Assembly (NCBI GenBank): GCA_029247365.1 | Contig: JAQWLJ010000049.1 | Location: forward strand, 1 to 64,000 | Length of the DNA stretch: 64,000 nt | From: Acidimicrobiales bacterium | GTDB taxonomy: Bacteria > Actinomycetota > Acidimicrobiia > Acidimicrobiales > Aldehydirespiratoraceae | Direction of reading: 5' to 3' | In this document: one piece after another, positions 36,143-43,386 of the stretch | Layout: every line of letters begins with the position of its first letter | How positions within the stretch are numbered: the stretch's first letter is position 1 | The notes under the pieces: generated by a model | The model's input: only the letters and a program-made list of their open reading frames with translations | Told to the model about the DNA's origin: nothing | Databases searched by the model: none | Position numbers and translations under genes: made by a program

Positions 36143-36918
36143 TCAGCAAGGAGTCGGGCGTTCGTAAGGAACCCGGTGTGGCCGACCATCCGGTGATCAG
36201 GGCGGACTGCAGCGCCCTGAACGTGCCAACCACGGTGCATGACTTCGATTGTTTCAGCCATGCCGAAGCGGCTCTCCTCGAAGGCTTCGTGGAGTTGGGA
36301 CACTTGGATGATGCTGGGGCTGTAGGCCAGCAAGATGCCGCCCCGGCGAAGGGCCTGCTCGGCGTGAGGTACGACCTGCCAGGGTTCGGGCAGGTCGAGC
36401 ACGATGCGGTCGAGGTCCCGCTCCTCGATCCCCTCGTAGACGTCGCGAACCTGGGTTGCGTAATTGGCGAGCCCCTCGGGGCCAAGGAAGCGGCCGACGT
36501 TCTCGCGGGCGGTGGCCTCGAAGTCGTCTCGCAGTTCGTAGCCCGTGATTTGCGCGCCGGCCCGCAGCATGCCGGTCGACAACGCTCCAGATCCCAGCCC
36601 CGATTCGAGAACGCGAGCGCCGGGGAAAATGTCGGCTTGGATAAGTATTGGGCCGATGTCCTTGGGGTACACAACTTGCGCCCCGCGGGGCATTTTCAGC
36701 ACGTAATCGGTGATTGTTGGGCGGATGGCGATGAAGACCATGCCGCGGCTCGAGCGGTAGGTTTCACCCTCGGCATTCCCGATGAGTTCGTCGTGTGGGA
36801 GCACGCCTGAGTGCGAGTGGAACTCGCCCCCTTCGACAAGGTCGATGAGGTAGCGACGGCGCTTGCGGTCGATGAGAAGGACTGGTTCTCCTGCGCGGAG
36901 ATCGCCGCTGCGGTTCAT
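36139..36918 (-). CDS. trmI: tRNA (adenine-N1-)-methyltransferase TrmI
   Basis: 259 residues. ESGLGSG (105-111) is the SAM-binding loop and Asp175 in RIVLDLPEPW the conserved catalytic-site residue; the N-terminal small barrel is present. It methylates A58 (and sometimes A57) in the tRNA T-loop. Four-base overlaps tie it to the thiolase upstream and the protease downstream. In Mycobacterium tuberculosis trmI is also encoded close to mpa. Confidence 0.92.
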   Translation of the reverse strand: MNRSGDLRAGEPVLLIDRKRRRYLIDLVEGGEFHSHSGVLPHDELIGNAEGETYRSSRGMVFIAIRPTITDYVLKMPRGAQVVYPKDIGPILIQADIFPGARVLESGLGSGALSTGMLRAGAQITGYELRDDFEATARENVGRFLGPEGLANYATQVRDVYEGIEERDLDRIVLDLPEPWQVVPHAEQALRRGGILLAYSPSIIQVSQLHEAFEESRFGMAETIEVMHRGWHVQGAAVRPDHRMVGHTGFLTNARLLAE

Positions 36919-37867
36919 GACACCACCGTCTTTTGTCCGCGCGAGCTGCCCATCTCGATGGGGACTGCTTCAGTCGCACGCCCTACCAGCGCGCAGAACG
37001 AGCAGCCCTCATTGTTCGTGGGTGCCCCGCAACGTCTGCGCAGGTTTACGTCGGGCTCGGCGTCGCCTCCCCCGTCAGTGGGTCGGAACCGTTCCGCGGC
37101 CTGGTCGAGAAAGCGGAAGAAGAAGTCGTGCGTGATGCCGGGCGAGTAGCGCTCGATATCGTTGATCGCAGACTTGCAGGTGAGATGCTTGTTCCCGACC
37201 GCCATCGGGTATTCGTCGACCAGGTAGTCGATGTCGCTCAGCAGGCAATAGGCCGCGGTCTTGCGTTCGGTCAGGCGCACAAGCGGCTTCGTCTTTTTCG
37301 GGCAACCCGAGCGGGCAGGGAGTAGTGGCATCTGGCGGGCGAGGTAGTCGGTGTACAAGTGAGCACGTTGCCCATGAGAACTGCGGCCTCGTCATGGAGG
37401 TTATGGCCGGTAACGATCGCGTCGTAGCCGCCGCGCCGAGCTGCCTCGTCGAAAAGGTGGCGCTTGCTGAGCCCGCAGGCCGAGCACTGCGCACGTTTGG
37501 CAGCCCGACTAACATTCGGCATGTCGAACCCGTGGTCGCGGCGAAGATCTTCGGTGTGCAACCTCAGACCCCGCGTTGCGGCGAAGGCTGGTGCATAGGA
37601 CTCGCTGGTGTCGCTGTAGTCGCCGAGGCCGACGTAGAAACCCTCGGCGTCGTAGCCGAGGATGATAAGGATGTCCCAGACAGCAATGCTGTCCTTGCCG
37701 CCGTTCACCGCCACGAGCACTCGGTCGCCCGAGTCGAGCATGGAGAACTGCTTGACCGCTTTTGCCGTCTGATAGCGACACAGCTTGAGGAAATGTTTGG
37801 GGCAGAAGTTCGCGTTGTGGCGGCGAACGTCGTTGACCGCCGGTCCTCGGCAGACTCGACACTTCAC
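36915..37867 (-). pseudogene. TtuA/Ncs6-type tRNA thiolation enzyme, broken by a -1 frameshift
   Basis: Two overlapping frames make one protein: an N-terminal part (37271-37867) and a C-terminal part (36915-37358). The first has zinc ligands Cys3, Cys6, Cys22, the PP-loop NGGKDS (55-60), and Cys128/Cys131 of the CxxC that binds the 4Fe-4S cluster in TtuA. The second has HLTCKSAIND, with the third cluster Cys, and a C-terminal zinc finger. The break is at about 37355-37356, where a TGG codon appears to have lost a G. It should activate tRNA uridine for sulfur transfer. Starts with a GTG overlapping the Ubl stop. Could be a sequencing error or a true lesion. Confidence 0.85.
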
Positions 37868-38064
37868 CGTGAAGCTCCGGACATAAAGGAGCGGACCTCG
37901 ACGACGGCGTCCTGTCCAAGCATTTTGCCGTTGGGCACAAGGGTGCCGTCCTCAATCACAAGATGGGCTTCGCGGCTGAGATCCAGGCGACGTAACAACA
38001 GCGACACGTCGGTTGGGCCCTCGACGTCCAGCTCACGGGGCGGGTTGCGGAGCAGCACTTTCAC
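37864..38064 (-). CDS. Ubiquitin-fold sulfur-carrier-like protein (ThiS/MoaD/TtuB family)
   Basis: 66 residues with the beta-grasp pattern of ThiS/MoaD proteins: KVLLRNPPRELDV, a helix (VSLLLRRLDL), then AHLVIEDGTLVPNGKML and DAVVEVRSF. Family members end in Gly-Gly, where the thiocarboxylate is formed; this one ends SGASR, so the second Gly is Ala and two residues follow. Its partner gene, overlapping by four bases, is a TtuA-like thiolase, which suggests the TtuB role in tRNA 2-thiolation. The missing tail makes function uncertain. Confidence 0.8.
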   Translation of the reverse strand: MKVLLRNPPRELDVEGPTDVSLLLRRLDLSREAHLVIEDGTLVPNGKMLGQDAVVEVRSFMSGASR

Positions 38065-38306
38065 GAGCTGCGGTCCCGCCGTTTCGGTCTCGCGACGTGG
38101 TGGATCATATAGGCCTCGTCGGGCCCAAGCCGTTCACTGAACCTGATCGGCATCTCGCCCCGCTTGGTGACCTTCCCGGACCATCGGACGAGTTGGCCGA
38201 GACCAAACATCGTCAGCCAGAACCGGCTCCCTCCAAAAAGGCCTCGGTGCAGACTGTTGTGACGGATCGCCCGCTTGACGTGCGTCGGGCCGAAGCTGCG
38301 GGCCAT
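38061..38306 (-). CDS. Small basic protein of unknown function
   Basis: 81 residues, basic, with a hydrophobic stretch near residues 27-41 (RFWLTMFGLGQLVRW) too short to be a confident membrane helix. The C-terminus is Arg/Lys-rich. No family recognised. Its start overlaps the upstream gene by one base and its end overlaps the Ubl gene by four, so it is translated with the thiolation genes. Confidence 0.6.
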   Translation of the reverse strand: MARSFGPTHVKRAIRHNSLHRGLFGGSRFWLTMFGLGQLVRWSGKVTKRGEMPIRFSERLGPDEAYMIHHVARPKRRDRSS

Positions 38307-38521
38307 CAGATCCGCCGGATCTCGACCACCGTCGATTTGGTGGTACCCACCCGCTTACCGGCTAGGTAGGCAACGATCACGAAGAGAAGACCAATGCCGA
38401 TGGCGCCCGTGAGTACCTTTGGCTTGGCGTCGTCGACCTGGCCCTGGATTTCGCCAACAATCTCGGAGAAACCTTGCTCGATGTCGTCACGGGTGATGGG
38501 GGTTGGCGTCTCGTCGGACAT
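38306..38521 (-). CDS. Small single-pass membrane protein
   Basis: 71 residues from the ATG at 38521 (a longer frame to 38605 lies inside the upstream gene). An acidic N-terminal helix (RDDIEQGFSEIVGEIQGQVDD) precedes one membrane segment (VLTGAIGIGLLFVIVAYLAG), ending in a short basic cytoplasmic tail. No family recognised. One-base TGATG overlaps with genes on both sides. Confidence 0.65.
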   Translation of the reverse strand: MSDETPTPITRDDIEQGFSEIVGEIQGQVDDAKPKVLTGAIGIGLLFVIVAYLAGKRVGTTKSTVVEIRRI

Positions 38522-38817
38522 CAGAGGGTCTTCTTCCGGATGCGGAGGCCGAGCAGGGTCATCGCGATGATGAGCACAGCCATGGTGATCAGGTACGGCA
38601 GCCACGACAGGTTTCCGGTGAAGTTGGAGCTTGTCTCTTCCTGAAGCAACCGAAGCAGGCCGATCGTCATCGACACGCCTCCGATGGTGAGAAGCACGCT
38701 GCCCAGTAAGCCCATGCTGACCCAGCGGCCTGCGCCCTTGAGCGGGTCGAGGGTCTGTTGGCGGGCATAGGTTTTGATCAGATCGAACTGGTCGGCGATC
38801 CCGTTTTTCTCGGCCAT
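38521..38817 (-). CDS. Two-helix membrane protein, DUF1469/phage-holin-like
   Basis: 98 residues from the ATG at 38817. An N-terminal amphipathic helix (ADQFDLIKTYARQQTLDPLK) is followed by two membrane segments (about 35-56 and 72-91) and a basic tail. The layout resembles DUF1469 (putative actinobacterial holin superfamily), but the match is weak. Longer upstream frames overlap the LON-domain gene and are shadows. Confidence 0.6.
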   Translation of the reverse strand: MAEKNGIADQFDLIKTYARQQTLDPLKGAGRWVSMGLLGSVLLTIGGVSMTIGLLRLLQEETSSNFTGNLSWLPYLITMAVLIIAMTLLGLRIRKKTL

Positions 38818-38836
38818 GCGTCGATCATGGTACCGG

Positions 38837-39460
38837 TCAATTCCAGCCGAGAGCGTCGAGCGTCTGTCGACGGTCATCGATAAGTCCGGCGGCGCTGGTG
38901 GCGCGCGTCGCGGCGTCGGGTGTGGCCAGCAGCTGCTGCTGGTCGAGTGGGCCCAGTCCAGCGAAACTGATGAGCTGCCAGATCGCCTGGCCAGGATCAT
39001 CGGAGAGTGTCGGAACCGCAATGTCGAGGTCGGATCGATGAGTAGCGACCATGGCGACGAGCGCGTCGACCGCAGCTCTGAGGGTGGCCAGGGGTGCGTC
39101 GAGCGCCCCGTCGAGCGGGTCAGGCCAGTCAGACACGATCGCTTGGGGGTACGGGTCTTCGTCGAGCCATCGCTCAACCCGAATACGCCGCGTGCCGGTT
39201 GCGAGGAGCGCCCAGCGGCCATCAGCCTGCTCCTCGCTTTGGACAACCCGCGCAACAACACCGACGTCGGTTCGCACGTCCTCACCGCCGATCTCGCGAC
39301 CACGAGCGATGCCGACGATACCGAACTCCGGTTCGTCGACCTGCGCAAGATCGTGGGCGAGTTGCCGATAGCGGGGCTCGAAGAGGTGAAGTGGGATGGG
39401 CTGACCGGGAAGGATCGGCGATTCCAGCGGGAACATCGCCAGGTCGTAGCCCGCCGGCAT
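38837..39460 (-). CDS. Stand-alone LON substrate-binding domain protein
   Basis: 207 residues from the ATG at 39460. MFPLESPILPGQPIPLHLFEPRYRQL is the classic start of the Lon N-terminal (LAN) domain, and GTRRIRVERW the following strand (spread over separate segments). There is no AAA+ or peptidase domain, so it is a substrate- or adaptor-type protein. It begins two bases after the PBP4-like stop, so the two are coupled. Confidence 0.82.
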   Translation of the reverse strand: MPAGYDLAMFPLESPILPGQPIPLHLFEPRYRQLAHDLAQVDEPEFGIVGIARGREIGGEDVRTDVGVVARVVQSEEQADGRWALLATGTRRIRVERWLDEDPYPQAIVSDWPDPLDGALDAPLATLRAAVDALVAMVATHRSDLDIAVPTLSDDPGQAIWQLISFAGLGPLDQQQLLATPDAATRATSAAGLIDDRRQTLDALGWN

Positions 39461-39461
39461 G

Positions 39462-41003
39462 TCAGCCGCCCGTTGGAGCGAACGGTGAAAGTTCGTCCAG
39501 CGCTGGTCCGTAGGGGTGACCAGTGATCGCATCGAGCAGAGCAACCTGCAGGGGGTTGCAGAACTCGTAGGGGCCGATGGGCTCGGTTCCCTCTTCGGCG
39601 CCCTCCGGCACGCTCAGTCGGTCGGGATCCTCTGCGAGCATGACGAACGTCAGTCGCTCACCACTTTCGGCGATATAGGTCCCGGCCATGCCAGTGCTTG
39701 CTCCATCGGCGGTCGCGAGAAGCCGCAGCTCGCCCTTGCCGGCCCGGGCGCAGTTGGCCACATTCGATGAGGTCGGCTGCCGCAAGATCGCAGCGCCGAC
39801 CCCGCCTGGGTCAACGATCGTGGTGTGGATCATCTCGCAACTTGTTCGGTTGAGCGCCGAACGGCCGGAGCCATCGGCGTAAATCGTCGCCTCGCTGAGG
39901 ATGTCGAAGGGCAGGCCACTGAGGTCAAAGCCGCTGCGCACAAGGCCGAGGATGATGCCGGCGCGCTCTGGGCCGCCACCGAGGCGGATGCCGTACTCCT
40001 TCAGAAGCATCTCCGCGGTGGTCGCATCGATCAGGCTGCGCTCGATGATCTCGATGAGCGATGGTGAGTCGATGGTGGCAATGGTCTTACGTTCGGCGAG
40101 GGGTGGGGCCTCACCGTCGGTGGGGCTTTTGCGTACCACGAATCCGGCCGCTTCGAGGAGGTCGTCGAACGTGTCTGCCGCCGAGATGGCAGGATTGCGC
40201 GAGCGTGTGTTCTGGGCCTGATCAAAGTCATCGGGCCAAGCATCGAACCCATCGTTCAGGAGCAGGGCCGACATCGGACCGACGGATCCGTCGTCGGGCC
40301 CGTTCCAGATATCAACGGTTTCGTCGCCGATCGTCAGTTCGTCGTTGAAGTAGTCGCGCTCGTTCGGTGAGTACTTGGTCTCGTCGCCGACGATTCGGCC
40401 GTCGATCGACACGATGTTCAGCTCGCGCAGTGCATCAATGGCATCGCTCGTCAGGGTGTCCCAGCTCGTGTACGGGCGGCCATCGCGGAAACGGGAGATG
40501 TATTCCCAGCTCCCAAGACCCGGATCGCCGCTGCCGATGATCCAGATATCGCCCACGAGTTCAAAGGTCCCGAGTTCCTCGTCGACGGGGACGATCTCGG
40601 CGGTGGTCGAATACGCAATCTCCGTTCGGAACCCCTGGCCACTACCGGCGCTGTCGATCAGCGTGGCGGTGATGAGTCGATGCAGTTCGTTAGCCCGAAT
40701 CGCCGTCTGGGTGGACGACGATGCGAGCTGTTCGTCGCCGCGGGTCACGAGAACACATGCGAGTGCAGGTGGTTCGCTGGTGGTGAGCACAGTGCCGATC
40801 GCATTGCTGAGCAGCGAGTCCGACGTCGGCGAGCGCAGCCACGCCGGCGCCCGTCGTGCGCTGAACATTGGCGTCTCAAGCGCGGGACCGTCTGAGACAG
40901 CTGTGGCGAAGCCGGGATCGGCCGACTCGTTCGCGTTGTTCATCTGGATCGACGACGCGATGACGATGATCAACAGCAGAACAGGGAGCAGAAGGCGCCG
41001 CAT
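39462..41003 (-). CDS. PBP4-like (peptidase S13) protein with lost catalytic motifs
   Basis: 513 residues with an N-terminal signal/anchor helix (LLLPVLLLIIVIASSI). The overall S13 fold is clear: LVGDIWIIGSGDPGLG, DGRIVGDETKYS, YADGSGRSALNRTS. The three catalytic motifs are not conserved: the SxxK position reads NELH in RANELHRLITA, the SDN position reads ATT in IDATTAEMLL, and the KTG position reads TAD in LLATADGAST. It is likely a non-catalytic relative of D-Ala-D-Ala carboxypeptidase. First gene of the nine-gene operon, with a leaderless-type promoter. Confidence 0.8.
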   Translation of the reverse strand: MRRLLLPVLLLIIVIASSIQMNNANESADPGFATAVSDGPALETPMFSARRAPAWLRSPTSDSLLSNAIGTVLTTSEPPALACVLVTRGDEQLASSSTQTAIRANELHRLITATLIDSAGSGQGFRTEIAYSTTAEIVPVDEELGTFELVGDIWIIGSGDPGLGSWEYISRFRDGRPYTSWDTLTSDAIDALRELNIVSIDGRIVGDETKYSPNERDYFNDELTIGDETVDIWNGPDDGSVGPMSALLLNDGFDAWPDDFDQAQNTRSRNPAISAADTFDDLLEAAGFVVRKSPTDGEAPPLAERKTIATIDSPSLIEIIERSLIDATTAEMLLKEYGIRLGGGPERAGIILGLVRSGFDLSGLPFDILSEATIYADGSGRSALNRTSCEMIHTTIVDPGGVGAAILRQPTSSNVANCARAGKGELRLLATADGASTGMAGTYIAESGERLTFVMLAEDPDRLSVPEGAEEGTEPIGPYEFCNPLQVALLDAITGHPYGPALDELSPFAPTGG

Positions 41004-41011
41004 CGGAGGGA

Positions 41012-41017
41012 AGGCTA
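41012..41017 (-). promoter_or_regulatory. -10 box of the PBP4-like operon
   Basis: TAGCCT on the minus strand, eight bases before the ATG at 41003. It is the only recognisable promoter-like box upstream of the nine-gene run. Confidence 0.4.
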
Positions 41018-41049
41018 GGCGGAACAGGAGCTGAGCACGCGTCGCGACA

Positions 41050-41679
41050 TCAACCGGTGCTGCCGACTCGTCGGGTCGGTGGCTCGAGGGCAGATCGGAA
41101 CAATGCCCGGATGTGGTTTAGAAGCTCGTCGAGCGCCTGATCCGAAAGTGGGTCGCGATCGAGCAGCCCTGCGATCAGCGGTGCGTCGCTGAAGTAGGAC
41201 AGCAGTGCCCCATAGCCGGTCAGGAGCAGTTGTTCGGGGTCGTGGCGCCGAAATCGACCCTCGTCCATTTCGCGTTGGAAGTACTCGGCGGCCCGGGCGA
41301 AGAGTGGTTGCAGGGCCACGCCGAGCTCGACGTGACCGAGTTCATCGTCGGCGAGCGCCTCTCGGCGGACAAGACGAACGAAATCCGGGTTGGCCCGAAA
41401 AAACTCAAATCCAGCGGTGAGCACATGATCGAGCTGTTCCCAGCCGGTGGCGACCGGGTTGGTGACCGCTGCCTCGACTCGCTCGTACCACTCGGCCAGG
41501 GCCTGCTCAAAGACTTCGCGATACATCGCTTCCTTCGTCGGAAAGTGATGAAGAAGGCTTTGGCGCCGGATACCAACCTCGCCGGCGATGAGATTAAGCG
41601 ACGTGCCCTCGAAGCCCCGCTCGGCGAAGAGGTGCTCAGCAGCCTCAATGATGGCGTTTCTCGTCGCAGGGCCGCTCAC
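41050..41679 (-). CDS. TetR family transcriptional regulator
   Basis: 209 residues. The N-terminal HTH is typical ([20 protein letters not shown] ... [16 protein letters not shown]), with an all-helical C-terminal ligand domain. It likely represses a nearby or unlinked gene set; no obvious operator pair was identified. Starts at GTG eight bases after TAGGGT (41688-41693). Divergent from the 41731 gene by about 50 bases, which is a candidate target. Confidence 0.9.
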   Translation of the reverse strand: MSGPATRNAIIEAAEHLFAERGFEGTSLNLIAGEVGIRRQSLLHHFPTKEAMYREVFEQALAEWYERVEAAVTNPVATGWEQLDHVLTAGFEFFRANPDFVRLVRREALADDELGHVELGVALQPLFARAAEYFQREMDEGRFRRHDPEQLLLTGYGALLSYFSDAPLIAGLLDRDPLSDQALDELLNHIRALFRSALEPPTRRVGSTG

Positions 41680-41687
41680 AATGATGC

Positions 41688-41693
41688 ACCCTA
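41688..41693 (-). promoter_or_regulatory. -10 box of the tetR gene
   Basis: TAGGGT on the minus strand, eight-base spacer to the GTG at 41679. Confidence 0.4.
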
Positions 41694-41716
41694 GTGGCGA
41701 GCGATGGCCGCCTCGC

Positions 41717-41722
41717 TAACGT
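41717..41722 (+). promoter_or_regulatory. -10 box of the 41731 gene
   Basis: TAACGT with an eight-base spacer to the ATG at 41731. It lies downstream of the alternative ATG at 41704, so it argues for the shorter protein. Confidence 0.4.
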
Positions 41723-41730
41723 TCGGCGGT

Positions 41731-42120
41731 ATGGAGATCATCGCTGCGCTGTTCATCGACGAGATCGACCTTCGCCAGGTCGATGGTCCATCTACCCGGA
41801 TCGACCTGACAGGCATCCAATTCAGCGCTGCCGCACCCGCTCCCCTCCCCTTCACCTGGGCACCGCATCTTGTGGTGATCATTCGATGCCCTGAGGACGG
41901 TTCGGGCCAGGGAGTGCTCGAGGTGACCTATCACCGCGGCGATGAACAGATCGCCCGCAGCGTCCAACCATTCGACGTCGAGCCGGGCAAGTTCACTTAC
42001 CGACTGGTGCGAGCTGAGATGGACTTCACGGAGTACGGCTCGGTCGAAGCGAAGTGCCGCATCAACAATGATCCCCACATCACGGTGCCGTACACGATTC
42101 TCCCGCCCGAGGCGGACTGA
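41731..42120 (+). CDS. Conserved hypothetical protein (DUF6941-like)
   Basis: 129 residues, starting MEIIAALFIDEIDLRQVDG, a strand-rich protein that resembles the actinobacterial family DUF6941 in its N-terminus and length. No catalytic motif or membrane segment. Function unknown. It is nine bases upstream of the FIST gene and divergent from tetR. An ATG at 41704 would add nine residues. Confidence 0.65.
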   Translation: MEIIAALFIDEIDLRQVDGPSTRIDLTGIQFSAAAPAPLPFTWAPHLVVIIRCPEDGSGQGVLEVTYHRGDEQIARSVQPFDVEPGKFTYRLVRAEMDFTEYGSVEAKCRINNDPHITVPYTILPPEAD

Positions 42121-42128
42121 CCCGTTCC

Positions 42129-43268
42129 ATGAGCGCCTTTGGCGCGGCGATTTCGGAGCATCCTGACGCTGCCGCGGCGGTTGGTGAGGTGGTTGGTGCT
42201 GTTGTCGAGCGCATCGGCGTCGAGCCCGATATCGCCGTCCTGTTCGTCAGCGGCCACCCCGGCGATCGGTTCGACGACATCGCCTCTGCGGTTCACCGAC
42301 TTCTCTCGCCGCGAACGATCATTGCCACCACGGTGGCCGCGGCGATCGGCGGCGATCTTGAGGTCGAGGAGGGGCCGGCCGTTTCACTTTGGGCGGGCCA
42401 CGTTGGTGCTGCGGAAGCCGTACGATTGGAGACGATCCGCACGCAGGAGGGCACTGCGGTGGTTGGAATGCCCGACGACGCCGCAATCGGGAGGCGCACC
42501 CTCATCTTACTCAGCGAACCGTATTCCTTTCCCGCTGACGCATTCCTGCATGCGAGCAACGAGCAGTACCCCGAACTCGCTTGCGTGGGTGGGGTCGCCT
42601 CGGCCCCCGGCGGAGCCGGAAGTAACCGGTTGTTTGTCAACGGTTCGTTCCACACCGACGGTGCGATCGGGATCCTTCTGCCGCAGGGCCTCGGCGAGTT
42701 CACCGTGGTGTCGCAGGGGTGCCGCCCTGTGGGAGCACCTCTCACCGTCACCGATGCCGACGCCAATCTCATTCGGGGCCTCGGCTCACGCCCGGCCCTT
42801 GAGCGCCTCCAGGAACTCTATGACGGTGCCAACGACGACGAACGGGCCCTGATCTCGAATGGCTTGCATGTGGGACTTGCCGTCGACGAGAACACCGAGT
42901 CGTTCGGGCGCGGTGACTTTCTCGTGAGGGGGGTCATCGGCGCTGATCATGCTGAGGGGGCACTTCGTATCGGCGCCCAGGCGCCCGTCGGCACTACGTT
43001 GCAATTCCAGGTCCGCGACGCCGATAGTGCCCGCACCGACCTCCAGGAGTCGCTCCGTTCGGTCGATGCCGACGCCGCGCTGGTTTTCGCCTGCAACGAT
43101 CGCGGCCACCGCCTCTTCGGCGAGTCCGATCACGATGCGGTAGCCGTCGCAGAGGTCGCGGAACGCAACGCAGTGGCCGGGATGTTCTGCGCCAGCGAGT
43201 TTGGTCCGGTCCGCGGCCAGAACCACGTGCACGGTTTCACCGTCTCGATGCTCTTTCTCTACGGCTGA
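42129..43268 (+). CDS. FIST-domain sensor protein
   Basis: 379 residues with FIST N and FIST C domains: AVLFVSGHPGDRFDDIASAV and TIIATTVAAAIGG open the N domain, and ALVFACNDRGHRLFG with FGPVRGQNHVHGFTVSM ends the C domain. FIST domains bind small ligands, probably amino acids, and usually sit on signalling proteins; here the protein is stand-alone and soluble. Partner unknown. Confidence 0.88.
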   Translation: MSAFGAAISEHPDAAAAVGEVVGAVVERIGVEPDIAVLFVSGHPGDRFDDIASAVHRLLSPRTIIATTVAAAIGGDLEVEEGPAVSLWAGHVGAAEAVRLETIRTQEGTAVVGMPDDAAIGRRTLILLSEPYSFPADAFLHASNEQYPELACVGGVASAPGGAGSNRLFVNGSFHTDGAIGILLPQGLGEFTVVSQGCRPVGAPLTVTDADANLIRGLGSRPALERLQELYDGANDDERALISNGLHVGLAVDENTESFGRGDFLVRGVIGADHAEGALRIGAQAPVGTTLQFQVRDADSARTDLQESLRSVDADAALVFACNDRGHRLFGESDHDAVAVAEVAERNAVAGMFCASEFGPVRGQNHVHGFTVSMLFLYG

Positions 43269-43332
43269 TTGCAGTTGCACCTGCCGCGCCATCGGACTGG
43301 AAGGTGTGCGACCGCGCGCCCGTCGGTGCGGG

Positions 43333-43367
43333 TAGGGTCAGCGACGGGTGTGCGGGGCAGCCCCGCA
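43333..43367 (+). promoter_or_regulatory. Candidate -10 and leader hairpin of the transketolase gene
   Basis: TAGGGT (43333-43338) would start a leader of about 43 bases. It contains a 7-bp perfect stem with a CAG loop (43351-43357 with 43361-43367), just before the GGGAGG ribosome-binding site (about 43375-43380). The hairpin could affect ribosome access. Confidence 0.35.
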
Positions 43368-43386
43368 GACAGGTGGGAGGACCTTC

